The notes under the pieces are model-generated. The model ran no database searches. It had not been told where the DNA came from and worked only from the letters and a program-made list of their open reading frames with translations. Positions 54,757 to 63,590 of a stretch of DNA of 64,000 nt are shown in pieces. The stretch is from DASPJQ01 sp035299065 (lineage in GTDB: Bacteria > Bacteroidota > Bacteroidia > Flavobacteriales_D > UBA2798): the NCBI GenBank assembly GCA_035299065.1, contig DATGXI010000034.1:1-64000 (forward strand), given 5' to 3'. Every line of letters starts with the position of its first letter. Position 1 is the stretch's first letter. The position numbers and the translations under genes were made by a program.

Positions 54757-57700
54757 CTAAAAACTCGATGCTGCCAACTTTCTTTTAGCTTCTTCAATAG
54801 TTTCTATTTTAGGCATTGATTCATAATATTTATCTTCTATACCATCAATATGCTCTAAAATAAATCGAGATTTCGGATATTTATCTCTGTACTCAGATAA
54901 AAATCTATTAAGATCATCTTTAACAATCTTTAGATTTTGCTCGCTTTGAATTCCTATTTTATGATATGCTGAAAGTACACTCGAATTAAAGTAACCTTTA
55001 TCCTCTGATTCTTCTACTTCATAACTTAATTTCAGAAGTTCAAAAAGACCTGGTAAAACTCTTATAGAAGTAACGTTGGACAAACTTCTATAATTAATTT
55101 CCTCTTTGTGAGATTTCCAATGTGAATTAACCAAGTCGATTAATAGCTGAATACCAACTTCGTTATCAATAATTACTAAATGATAACATGCGTTGATTTT
55201 AAAACTAATATCATCCCTTCTTTTCTCTTCGTTAACTAAAAAGTCCTTTATAAATTCCTCTTCGTTAACCTCAGATAGTTTTTTGATTATTTCCCATATA
55301 GTACCCGAATCGCACTTCGAGATTATTCTCTTTAAATACTCTTTGTCTAATGTTTCTTCATAATAAAGGTTTATTAGTTCCCTTTTCTCATATTCCGACC
55401 AATTTTCGTTTTCGATTTTCGCCTCTAGGACCGTGTAAAAATCATAAAGTCTATTTTTCAGAACGTATTGAAAATGGTTCTTAAATATTTCAAAAATTGT
55501 GATTCCTTGTTCTATATTATCCTTAATTCTCTGGTTCACCTTATCGTTATCAATAAGTTTTATAAGATGATCGAAATTCAAGTATTTATATTCTAGTATT
55601 ATTGAATAACTTAGCATATTAAGGAGCACTTCTTCTGATACAATAAAATTGAGCTTGTAATGGAAATAAAAGAAATAATTTGCATAGTAATTAAAAGTGG
55701 TTGTATTCCCTTTTCTTCTCAAAGATGTTCTGAAATCAAACTTTGATAGCACTCTATTACACCAATTTTCAATCCACTGAACTTGGTTTTGATTTAGAAC
55801 TAAAAAGTCATTGTGTATCAGAAGTTGTTCAAGTCGTCCGACACAATATCTTTCTACGTTTTCTCTGTCCACAAACCATAATTCAACCTTTTCCTTATCA
55901 ATGGTTTTTTCTACAGAATCCTTTTTTAAGTAGAGCATATCTCTCAGCAACCATAGTACCGCACCATTGTACTTGTCTTCTAACTCAACAATTCTATTAT
56001 TTATCTTTAAAATATCATATAATTCAGATTTAGTAAGTTCTTCCTTTTTAAAATCCTCGAATATCTCTATTGCTTGTGATGCCATTGAATCAATATTAAA
56101 CAATAGTTCAAATTCTTGAATTGTTTGTTGCCTTCTTATTTCGTTATAGTCAACCTGTGGCAACTCTTCAAAAACCAAGTCAGTTTTACGAGATAAATAA
56201 TTGCGAAACTCTTTAGTACTTACTTCCTTAGAATTATATAAATTTGTACTTATGACTTGCAAATCTGATTTTTCGATTTTTTTCTGGTTGTATAATTCGA
56301 CAAATAAATCCAACGTATCTTTAAAAACAAAGCAACTTAGCAAATAAGATCTGTCCCTTTTATTTTCAGTTCGAAGAATTTGAGCTATGGCTTTTGAAAT
56401 ACTCTGCGTTTGAACGAAATAAGAAACCAGTAGTTCTTTTATATCAAAATCAAAACTTATTCCACCCGCGCTAAACCAAGAGAGACATGCGCTAAATACA
56501 TTATCGTTTACATTTTCCGCTTCAATTGCACTTTTGATTAACGTTCTTGCGCTTTCTCCTGAATCATAATGGTGCCTAAAATACTCTCCTTCGGAAGCAT
56601 AATTAATTAGTTTTGTAATCGATGCGTCTGTCTTTACCGCCCCAATACACTCTTTTAAATTATAAATCTCATTCATTGAGGTTGATCCACCTCTTTCTTC
56701 CGAATCAGTTCTATATCTTAGATCACACCCGCTTATAATATAGTCTACGTACTTATCACTAAGTTCGTAACCTAGAATAAGATCATACATAGCAGTTCTT
56801 ATATATTTATTCGCGCTCTTGCCAAATAACGAAAATATATGCTCTATTTCGCTTACTTCCAATAATCTTGAAATTGTTAATGCCTTTAATATCTCACTAA
56901 CAATATTGACCCTTGAACGGCATTTATCCAATAATTCGATTAGCCTTTTCTTTACAGAGCTACCATTATCTAAATCACGAAAATTAAAATTCCCTAAAAC
57001 TCTAATAGCGTTTCTAAGAGTTATTTCACTTGGCTCATCAAGTAAATTCAACAAATATTCAACACAACCTTTACTATTTCCGAAACTTGTAAATTCATGC
57101 AAATTAAGTTTATACTCATTTATCCAAAACTCATTTTTTTGGTAATATGAAAATATTTCTTTAAAGATAACTTCCCGCTTTACAATGTCAAGTTTTTCAC
57201 GTTCTACTTTTATAATGAGTTCTTTGTCATTCTTCATTAACCAAGTGATGAGATCATCATAATAAGTGCCATTTTTTATCCCTAGTAAAAATGTTATAGT
57301 ATTCATCCAACTTGGAATTAGCTTTGTATGTCCAGGAGAATATGTAATTAGGGTAATTATTTCATCAAATCTGAGTTTGGAAAGATATCTTGCTGCCAAA
57401 TATTCTTGAAATAATCGATGTTCAAATTTCCAAATCCCACGACTATTTTCAGATTTAGTGAAAAGCTTCGAATATTTGATTAAATCAATTTTTGAAGAAT
57501 CATCAATCACTGATTCGAAATCAGAATTGGAAATCGCATTTTTTCCCATAATTTCCATTAGAACTGCTATTCTCTCCAATAAGGATAACGTTTGACTCTT
57601 CTTAAGCGTTATATTATCAACTGTAAGTACATATTTCTTCTGGTCAAAAAACATATCCATCTGTATGAATTGATCGAATAAATCCGACTTATTAGAGGGC

Positions 57701-58899
57701 AGTTGCCCCTTCTCAGCGTATAAGCTCGCTAACGTTGTTAGATGAAATGGGTTTACCGTTAACTCATACAGTTCTTTGTCTTCAATTTCTTTACAAAAGT
57801 TCTTATAGTCTATTTTATACCTGTTTTTCAAAAAGGCTTTAACACTAGACTCGTAAAGATTTAAATTTGCGATAACAAAGACCTTAAAAAGTTCATCAAA
57901 AAAACTTACATTATTTAATGAAGCGTGTTCAAAGTGATTGGTTCTACAGGACAAAACTACCTTTGTACTCTGATTTTTCTGAACGAATTGTTTAATCTTC
58001 CTCATTAAGCCAATAAAATCTGAAGGTTCCACTTCATCTAGGCCATCCATAAAAACAATAAATTTTTCCTGGTCAATATTAATCCAATTCTTTGGCAATA
58101 TCTCTTCAATCTGTTCGTTCTTATATGTTTTAAAATCCAACATTAATGGAAAATACCCTAACGACTTAAGTTTAATACAAGTCTCTTGTAATTCCGTAGA
58201 TTTTCCTGTCCCTCCATTTCCAATAACAATAATTCTTTGATGGTTTAGAATCGCTTTTAAACATGGGATTGTTTCAAATCCCTCTGTTTCTATCCGACTA
58301 GCAAATTCTACTAATACTCGGGGAATCTTATCTTCTTCTTTATGTCTGATCTGATCTAAAAAAGTATAATCTGGAGCGCTATTATCCCCTTTAATTTCTG
58401 TAATTTGCTCACTTATGTCCTCAAGCATCAGATTAATTCTCGTGCTAGCCTCTTTTAATCCTGGATTCGTAACCTTAGTAATTAATTGTTTGAATATTTT
58501 TATAAAGTCGGTTAACTCACCCTTAATATTTACATCTATATTTTTCAATTCAATAAGATAAGGGCTTGTATGCAGAGTATGATCAAGTAGTCTAACTAAA
58601 TCCTCATATTCGCTTTCATTGTTGAAATAATTTTGAAATTGTTTGGCAAATTCATTAAACAAAAAGAGCCTGGAAAAAGCTTTACCCTTCTCTTGCTCAT
58701 ATTTTAAAACAGCATGAAAATAAACCGATATAAATTCGTCTTTTAAATCAGCGGCTAAAAAGAGGTAACGATTTTTTTGAAAGAATCTAAACAAACTGTA
58801 TTGCTTGTTCATTTCTTTTTTAGCGCTCTGCCAAAAAAAGAAAATGACCTTACCAGCAAATGGTTTAATCCAACTACTTAAATTGAATCCAGTTGACAT
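54757..58899 (-). CDS. NACHT-family STAND NTPase with long repeat-like C-terminus
   Basis: 1380 residues. The N-terminal 215 residues are helical with a hydrophobic patch (KPFAGKVIFFFWQS) and no effector domain I can name. Walker A is IVIGNGGTGKSTEL (near 224-237) and Walker B is KFIVFMDGLDEVE (near 276-288) with the NACHT-type small-acid pattern, followed by VVLSCRTNHFEH. After about residue 500 come long helical stretches like HEAT or armadillo repeats, the likely sensor. Family knowledge: bacterial NACHT proteins (bNLRs) sense phage and trigger abortive responses, usually with a fused effector. Here the effector may be in trans, in the two genes coupled downstream. Confidence 0.85.
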   Translation of the reverse strand: MSTGFNLSSWIKPFAGKVIFFFWQSAKKEMNKQYSLFRFFQKNRYLFLAADLKDEFISVYFHAVLKYEQEKGKAFSRLFLFNEFAKQFQNYFNNESEYEDLVRLLDHTLHTSPYLIELKNIDVNIKGELTDFIKIFKQLITKVTNPGLKEASTRINLMLEDISEQITEIKGDNSAPDYTFLDQIRHKEEDKIPRVLVEFASRIETEGFETIPCLKAILNHQRIIVIGNGGTGKSTELQETCIKLKSLGYFPLMLDFKTYKNEQIEEILPKNWINIDQEKFIVFMDGLDEVEPSDFIGLMRKIKQFVQKNQSTKVVLSCRTNHFEHASLNNVSFFDELFKVFVIANLNLYESSVKAFLKNRYKIDYKNFCKEIEDKELYELTVNPFHLTTLASLYAEKGQLPSNKSDLFDQFIQMDMFFDQKKYVLTVDNITLKKSQTLSLLERIAVLMEIMGKNAISNSDFESVIDDSSKIDLIKYSKLFTKSENSRGIWKFEHRLFQEYLAARYLSKLRFDEIITLITYSPGHTKLIPSWMNTITFLLGIKNGTYYDDLITWLMKNDKELIIKVEREKLDIVKREVIFKEIFSYYQKNEFWINEYKLNLHEFTSFGNSKGCVEYLLNLLDEPSEITLRNAIRVLGNFNFRDLDNGSSVKKRLIELLDKCRSRVNIVSEILKALTISRLLEVSEIEHIFSLFGKSANKYIRTAMYDLILGYELSDKYVDYIISGCDLRYRTDSEERGGSTSMNEIYNLKECIGAVKTDASITKLINYASEGEYFRHHYDSGESARTLIKSAIEAENVNDNVFSACLSWFSAGGISFDFDIKELLVSYFVQTQSISKAIAQILRTENKRDRSYLLSCFVFKDTLDLFVELYNQKKIEKSDLQVISTNLYNSKEVSTKEFRNYLSRKTDLVFEELPQVDYNEIRRQQTIQEFELLFNIDSMASQAIEIFEDFKKEELTKSELYDILKINNRIVELEDKYNGAVLWLLRDMLYLKKDSVEKTIDKEKVELWFVDRENVERYCVGRLEQLLIHNDFLVLNQNQVQWIENWCNRVLSKFDFRTSLRRKGNTTTFNYYANYFFYFHYKLNFIVSEEVLLNMLSYSIILEYKYLNFDHLIKLIDNDKVNQRIKDNIEQGITIFEIFKNHFQYVLKNRLYDFYTVLEAKIENENWSEYEKRELINLYYEETLDKEYLKRIISKCDSGTIWEIIKKLSEVNEEEFIKDFLVNEEKRRDDISFKINACYHLVIIDNEVGIQLLIDLVNSHWKSHKEEINYRSLSNVTSIRVLPGLFELLKLSYEVEESEDKGYFNSSVLSAYHKIGIQSEQNLKIVKDDLNRFLSEYRDKYPKSRFILEHIDGIEDKYYESMPKIETIEEAKRKLAASSF

Positions 58900-58959
58900 T
58901 TTTTAATATTAAATTTTTTGTTTTATAATAAGGTACGAAATGTCTTAGAGCAAGAATAT

Positions 58960-59676
58960 TTATGAAGGAGTATGATTATACCATTCAATTAATTCTCGCA
59001 ATCTTTTAACTAAAATATGTACAGTCGTGCTTGGATTGGCTTCTAGTGGACTGTTATCCATTTTTATGTGTTCGGAATAAAGCTTTTCAGCACGATTAAT
59101 CGCATCAGATTCACTTCCCATCTCTTGTAATGGCTTAAAAATCTCTAAACCCGCATGTTCATATTCAAAAGTATCATATCCTTGATATGCCCGAATTTCA
59201 GTCGTTAACATATTATAAATATCTTGACGCGCAATTGGCGTATTAGCGGGCACGCTAATAAAATGCAATAAAAGCCACAATTCAAAAACCTCATTACTAT
59301 ATGCAACTTTTATTTTTTGTTTCTTAGCTAGTGTAAAAGCGTCCACAAACCTGGCCGTATTTCCTTGGGATTTTTGGGCATCATCTTTATCAAAAACTGA
59401 CCAAACCTCGTCTACGTGCTTACCTGCTTCCTCATATAGTTTTGTTCTTTCAATTACGGTTTGCTCAACAACGCCCTTATAGTTTCTTCCCGTTCCGACT
59501 GCTCTAAGAAATACAGTTTTATCTGGAAATTCCTTTACGAATCCATTAAAATAGAATGGCTCTGACTTTTGGTCTTCACAAACAATTAAAAATAGATGAT
59601 CATACCTTTTTGGCCTAACAGGTCTATCGTCTTTATCCTTTAATTCTTTTTTATGGACTATTCCTTTGACCGCCAT
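58960..59676 (-). CDS. rloB: RloB-like protein (abortive infection/TOPRIM-like nuclease partner)
   Basis: 238 residues. The RloB pattern is clear: HLFLIVCEDQKSEPFYFNGF (near 28-47) with the conserved Glu, VDEVWSVFDKDDAQKS (near 87-102) with the acidic cluster, and YSNEVFELWLLLHFI (near 127). These match the TOPRIM-like fold of OLD-associated and AbiLii-like proteins. Its start overlaps the RloA-like gene by 19 bp, the usual RloA-RloB pairing. Confidence 0.87.
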   Translation of the reverse strand: MAVKGIVHKKELKDKDDRPVRPKRYDHLFLIVCEDQKSEPFYFNGFVKEFPDKTVFLRAVGTGRNYKGVVEQTVIERTKLYEEAGKHVDEVWSVFDKDDAQKSQGNTARFVDAFTLAKKQKIKVAYSNEVFELWLLLHFISVPANTPIARQDIYNMLTTEIRAYQGYDTFEYEHAGLEIFKPLQEMGSESDAINRAEKLYSEHIKMDNSPLEANPSTTVHILVKRLRELIEWYNHTPS

Positions 59677-60995
59677 TTAGCTGAATGAATAAAATTTTTA
59701 AAATCTCCAAGAACAGGAATAGCACCATATCGACCTTCAATATATCTCTTTTCTTTATCTGTATCAGGTCTCTCTTTTTCGGATTTGAATTCTCCATTTT
59801 TTTCTTCAAAATAGATAAAGTCTGACAAAGTATAAAGCTCTGTGCTTTCCCATTTATTTTTTTCAGCGAAACACACTTGGTCTCTTCTTAACTGAGAATA
59901 ACTTAAAAGATTTGTATCATGAGTCGCAAAAATCAGTTGTGCCCCATTTGGATTGCTTTCTTTCCTTAAAAATAATTCAATTGTATTTAACGTCATTATT
60001 GGGTGCATTGCAGCTTCTATTTCATCAATTATAAGAACCCCACCATTTGCAAGAGCCCATAAAACGGGGCCACTTAGTTTAAATGCTTTTTGGGTTCCTG
60101 CAGATTCTCTTTCATTAAAATCCCAACTATGCAATTCATTTGTAGGAGATCCATCGGATTTATATGTTTGATGAATTGCATGTACAATATAACTCTTGCT
60201 GCCTTTTAATTTTTGAGCTAATTGAGTCTTTAAATTTTCCGGCATACTATGAGGCAACTCTGATTCCTCAAAATCCTTTGGTGTAATTTCAACATCATGT
60301 AAACCTAGTCCTAAGTTTGATAAATATTTCCGAATAGTTTCCTTGTATTCGTTTAATTCAGATAGGGATGCCGTTCTAATATCATCATCTGTATTTAAAC
60401 CATCAATCATTACAAATAACTTAAACCACTGCATTATTTTCTTAGCCTCCTCAACATTTAAAATATCACAGGTGGATAGGAAAAGTGCGTTGACTCGCGT
60501 TGCCTCAATAGCTGCGTCAATTAATTTCTTTGACCCGACATATCCAGAGCTAACATCAATAACATTCCCTTCTCTTTCAAAGAGACTTACTTCTCTTCCA
60601 GCAGATTTTCTAAATAGCCATTCCTTTTGGACTTCTGTTGAGTTAAATTCAAGACCGTATCTATATCTATTTTCTTCAACAACAAACGATATTTCAAAAG
60701 TTGTTGGCTTATTAGACCATCCATCTCTTAATAAGAAAGGATCATAAGGAAGTTTTGTTACAGACGATGTTCTAGCTGATATGTGAACAAGCATATCAAG
60801 AAGGCTCATTGATCTCAAAATATTAGATTTACCTCCTCCATTAGGTCCATAAAGTGAAATTGCATTCAGACCTTTATATTTACTTTTGGAAATTATGTTT
60901 TGAGGATAGTCCTTTTGTTTAGGCGCTGGAACCAAACTCAAAATTTGCTCTTCCCCAATCGATCTATAATTTGAAACTCTAAATTCAAGTAACAT
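59658..60995 (-). CDS. rloA: RloA-like AAA ATPase (AbiLi/OLD-type, SMC-like P-loop)
   Basis: About 445 residues from the ATG at 60995, giving the typical start MLLEFRVSNYRSIGEEQ; a GTG at 61013 is also possible. Walker A is SLYGPNGGGKSNILRSMSLL (near 46-65), the Walker B is GGVLIIDEIEAAMHP (near 318) and LIFATHDTNLLSYSQLRRDQ follows, the switch His of ABC/SMC-like ATPases. With RloB it forms a two-component anti-phage module in which ATPase activity is thought to gate the nuclease. The upstream spacer has CACTTGG (61024) and AGTGGCA (61081), half-sites like those at the XRE operator. Confidence 0.88.
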   Translation of the reverse strand: MLLEFRVSNYRSIGEEQILSLVPAPKQKDYPQNIISKSKYKGLNAISLYGPNGGGKSNILRSMSLLDMLVHISARTSSVTKLPYDPFLLRDGWSNKPTTFEISFVVEENRYRYGLEFNSTEVQKEWLFRKSAGREVSLFEREGNVIDVSSGYVGSKKLIDAAIEATRVNALFLSTCDILNVEEAKKIMQWFKLFVMIDGLNTDDDIRTASLSELNEYKETIRKYLSNLGLGLHDVEITPKDFEESELPHSMPENLKTQLAQKLKGSKSYIVHAIHQTYKSDGSPTNELHSWDFNERESAGTQKAFKLSGPVLWALANGGVLIIDEIEAAMHPIMTLNTIELFLRKESNPNGAQLIFATHDTNLLSYSQLRRDQVCFAEKNKWESTELYTLSDFIYFEEKNGEFKSEKERPDTDKEKRYIEGRYGAIPVLGDFKNFIHSAKWRSKE

Positions 60996-61135
60996 AGCTT
61001 TGCGAATTTTCACAAATATATGACACTTGGATCAATAAAAAGCGTCCAACTATGCCTTTTTTGCTATTTTTCCGTAAAATAGTGGCATTTAGTCTAGATA
61101 ATGTGCAATAAATTATTTTATTGATTATCAGATAA

Positions 61136-61456
61136 TTAAAAAATCGAAGAACTCATTTTAATTAGTTCTTTATAAATCTCATTCGCTATTGGTTCTAGTG
61201 CCCTATTTGAGTCCTTTATATTAATCTTAGCGGCTTTTCTGGTTGCATTGTGATAGTATTCGCCAATACGTTCCTCCCCCGCTTTCTCCTCTATCCCTAG
61301 AATGGCGAATATGGTTTCGCTGAGATGTAAGCAGTAGTGCAAAGCATCAAAATCTAAAGCTTCCAGGCCATAAATAAGCCTGTTATTAATTAAATCATCT
61401 TTGATTAGGGCTATTAAAAGCTTTTCCTGAGTGATTTTTGGCTTTTTTGATTTCAT
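61136..61456 (-). CDS. Small helical protein divergent from the XRE regulator
   Basis: 106 residues from the ATG at 61456 (MKSKKPKITQEKLLIALIKD); an earlier start at 61498 would lie inside the operator region. Mostly alpha-helical (ALDFDALHYCLHLSETIFAI), no recognised domain. Its promoter region is the palindromic array 61464-61598. It may be an accessory or antitoxin-like component of the island; this is by position only. Confidence 0.6.
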   Translation of the reverse strand: MKSKKPKITQEKLLIALIKDDLINNRLIYGLEALDFDALHYCLHLSETIFAILGIEEKAGEERIGEYYHNATRKAAKINIKDSNRALEPIANEIYKELIKMSSSIF

Positions 61457-61463
61457 ATCACAA

Positions 61464-61598
61464 CACTTTAGTGCTACAAAAATAAAATAAAGTGGCATAA
61501 AATAACACTAAAGTGAATTAATATTAGCTTTTAGTTGTCTTTTAATACACTTTTCATTGATTTTAAGTTCTTTAGATATGCTTAAATTGCCACTTTAT
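61464..61598. promoter_or_regulatory. Divergent promoter with a symmetric operator array (CACTWWAGTG and ATAAAGTGGCA/TGCCACTTTAT)
   Basis: CACTTTAGTG (61464-61473) and its complement-form CACTAAAGTG (61506-61515) are ten-base dyads. ATAAAGTGGCA (61487-61497) and TGCCACTTTAT (61588-61598) form a perfect 11-bp inverted pair 90 bp apart. Extra half-sites: CACTTTT (61548) and CACTTAA (61613), the latter touching the XRE start codon. The array lies between the divergent 61136-61456 and 61619-61831 genes, consistent with autoregulation by the XRE protein. Confidence 0.7.
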
Positions 61599-61618
61599 TT
61601 ATGTTTTGAAGCACTTAA

Positions 61619-61831
61619 ATGGTCGAAAAGATGGTATATAATCGAATTAAAGCAGTTTTAGCTGAAAAGGATAAGACAAATATCTGGTTAGCGGATAAAT
61701 TGGGTAAGAACAAAACAACTGTATCTAAATGGTGTACCAATGATGTTCAACCAACCATTGAAACATTATTTGAAGTTGCTAAAGTTCTTGATGTAGATGT
61801 CCGTGAGTTACTGGTACCAACAAAAAAATAA
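61619..61831 (+). CDS. XRE-family helix-turn-helix regulator
   Basis: 70 residues, a single HTH domain: YNRIKAVLAEKDKTNIWLAD (helices 1-2), KLGKNKTTVSKWCTNDVQPT (helices 2-3) and ETLFEVAKVLDVDVRELLV. This short form is common beside restriction-modification and anti-phage genes in Bacteroidota. It probably represses itself and the divergent gene through the dyads upstream, and perhaps the RloA promoter, which has matching half-sites. Confidence 0.88.
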   Translation: MVEKMVYNRIKAVLAEKDKTNIWLADKLGKNKTTVSKWCTNDVQPTIETLFEVAKVLDVDVRELLVPTKK

Positions 61832-61901
61832 TTTGTAAAATCACCAACTTTGTTTACAATCTCTCTTTTTTAATTAATAATGATTCCGTAGCTTTATTCA
61901 A

Positions 61902-62444
61902 ATGAAGCAAAGTCACGATTTTGGGCATATAAAATCAGCGTATCAAGAAGGATATAATGATGCTATTAAGAAAAAAATTGATAAGCTACCTACAACTGTT
62001 GAGAACTGGTTTGAAACTTTAAATCAAATTGAGTTTAAGTTTCTATCTGATATAAAATGGGTAGGTGTTCTAATGTATCCCTATTATCCAATAGGAGATT
62101 TATTCGCTGATTTTGGCAACCCATTTAAAAAGGTTGCCGTTGTAATAGAATATAAAAATCATGATGGCGCTCTTTTGGAAAAAAGAATTAATTCTTTTAG
62201 AGAAAAAGGATGGACAGTTTATACGCTAGAAAGTAAATCAGTAACATACACCGCTGAAGAATTATTCGACTACAATAAAACAGATCCTAATTTGGACTTT
62301 TATGAAATTCCGCAAGAAGAGTTTGTAGAGTTTGTTAATTTAAATAAAGCCAAAAACTCTCAATGTTTGCTATATTATATACGTTTTAATCATTTTGATT
62401 GGTTAGACGCCCTTGAGGAAGAAATGGAAGAGCTCGAACAATAA
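61902..62444 (+). CDS. Putative PD-(D/E)XK nuclease-like protein downstream of the XRE regulator
   Basis: 180 residues. The strand-turn-strand PIGDLFADFGNPFKKVAVVI followed by EYKNHDGALLEKRINSFREK resembles a PD-(D/E)XK site (Asp, then E-x-K at IEYK) of the short VSR/DUF559-like type. No methyltransferase partner is adjacent. The acidic tail is EEEMEELEQ. Read at motif level only. It is in the regulator's direction 70 bp downstream, probably under the same control. Confidence 0.6.
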   Translation: MKQSHDFGHIKSAYQEGYNDAIKKKIDKLPTTVENWFETLNQIEFKFLSDIKWVGVLMYPYYPIGDLFADFGNPFKKVAVVIEYKNHDGALLEKRINSFREKGWTVYTLESKSVTYTAEELFDYNKTDPNLDFYEIPQEEFVEFVNLNKAKNSQCLLYYIRFNHFDWLDALEEEMEELEQ

Positions 62445-62618
62445 TTCTTTTTTTGTTACACAACTGTTAAACGCTACCGTTGCCTCAATAGGCACGTGAA
62501 CAAAAGTTAAAATCACTAACATTCTTTTCATTCGGCACGTTATTTCGTTTAAACGCATTTATTAGAAAAGAAAGGAAGGGATGAAAAATGCCACAACAAA
62601 ATCAAAACATCAATTGTA

Positions 62619-62644
62619 AATAGTTTATCTGTATGACAACTATT
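62619..62644. other. Perfect 7-bp inverted repeat in the spacer after the island
   Basis: AATAGTT (62619-62625) and AACTATT (62638-62644), 12-nt loop. The 316-bp spacer 62445-62760 holds no gene. Composition starts to return to native here, so the right edge of the island may lie within it. No direct-repeat pair with the recombinase side could be confirmed. Confidence 0.45.
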
Positions 62645-62760
62645 GCATGGGGTTTCTCTTTTGACGGGTTCTCTTCCTCAAACAAATAGTTCAACCTTTC
62701 GTTGGTTGTTCGCAGAACCTTAAATTTTTTCCAATTATTTAATTTTTAAAATTTAAGATT

Positions 62761-63510
62761 ATGTCTAGTTTCACAGAAACAGGGCACGCAAAAAACGTTG
62801 CCAATTTTGAAGATCTCATTTCGTTCTGTACCGGTTATGGTGCTACCTACAACCCGGTGAACGTTAACATTAAAATTCCTGCATTAAACTCAAAGTACAC
62901 GGCTTGTGTGAACGCCATACTTGCGGTTAAGGTGGCCAAAACGGCTTTTGACAATTCAACCAACTCGCGTGAGCTTGTATTTGCTTCGCTCAAGAAACTC
63001 TCCACACGCGTTGTAAACGCTCTGGAGGCTACCACGGCTGCAAAGGTAACCGTTGATGATGCAAAGACTGTAAACCGCAAAATTCAGGGCAAGCGTGCCT
63101 CCAAGGTACCCGAAGAACCATCCGATGGTGGTGGCACGGGTGCAGAGGCTCCCGTTAAGACCATATCGGTGTCACAGCAGAGTTATGACAGCCTGATTGA
63201 TCATTTCATCAAGCTGATACAGATCGTGAGCACTGAGCCCCTTTATTTGCCCAACGAGACGGATTTAAAGGTGGTTACTTTAAATGCTTTGCTGGTGAGT
63301 TTAAAGGCTGCCAACACTTCGGTGATTGGTACCACTACTTCTTACAGCAACAGCCGTATTACGCGTGACAGTGCTTTGTATGATGTTACAACGGGTATGG
63401 TTGACCTGGCTTTTGAGGTAAAGGCTTACGTGAAGAGTTTGTACGGGGCAGGCAGTATGCAATACAAACAGGTAAGCGGGTTAAAATTTACAAAGATCAA
63501 ACATTCGTAA
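62761..63510 (+). CDS. Bacteroidota conserved protein of unknown function, two related helical halves
   Basis: 249 residues, soluble. Starts MSSFTETGHAKNVANFEDLI. An Ala/Val-rich helical N-terminal half (VVNALEATTAAKVTVDDAKT) is joined by a Pro/Gly linker (KVPEEPSDGGGTGAEAP) to a similar half (LKVVTLNALLVSLKAANTSV) with C-terminal VKSLYGAGSMQYKQVSGLKF. From memory this is one of a group of near-identical paralogues found in several copies in Bacteroidota genomes; no function is known. Codon use is native, unlike the island before it. Followed by a strong terminator. Confidence 0.75.
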   Translation: MSSFTETGHAKNVANFEDLISFCTGYGATYNPVNVNIKIPALNSKYTACVNAILAVKVAKTAFDNSTNSRELVFASLKKLSTRVVNALEATTAAKVTVDDAKTVNRKIQGKRASKVPEEPSDGGGTGAEAPVKTISVSQQSYDSLIDHFIKLIQIVSTEPLYLPNETDLKVVTLNALLVSLKAANTSVIGTTTSYSNSRITRDSALYDVTTGMVDLAFEVKAYVKSLYGAGSMQYKQVSGLKFTKIKHS

Positions 63511-63518
63511 TGTGTTTG

Positions 63519-63547
63519 AGGGGTTTCTTAAGGAACCCCTTTTTTTT
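63519..63547 (+). terminator. Rho-independent terminator after the two-half protein
   Basis: AGGGGTTTC (63519-63527), loop TTAA, GGAACCCCT (63532-63540), nine pairs with one G:U, followed directly by a T-run. Confidence 0.9.
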
Positions 63548-63590
63548 GTCGTGTTGTGAACGATTAAAAAAAGAAAGCTGGCATCCTGTA

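Noticed and set aside
61136..61831. Classic type II toxin-antitoxin pair made of 61136-61456 and the XRE protein
   Set aside because: The genes are divergent, and neither protein resembles a known toxin; regulator plus accessory gene fits better.
61902..62444. Complete type II restriction-modification system
   Set aside because: A controller-like regulator and a nuclease-like gene are present, but no methyltransferase motifs (such as NPPY or PCQ) are found nearby.
48770..62760. att direct repeats marking the ends of an integrative element
   Set aside because: Only weak similarity such as CACGT...GAACAA was seen between the two edges, and no tRNA gene; not enough to call attL and attR.
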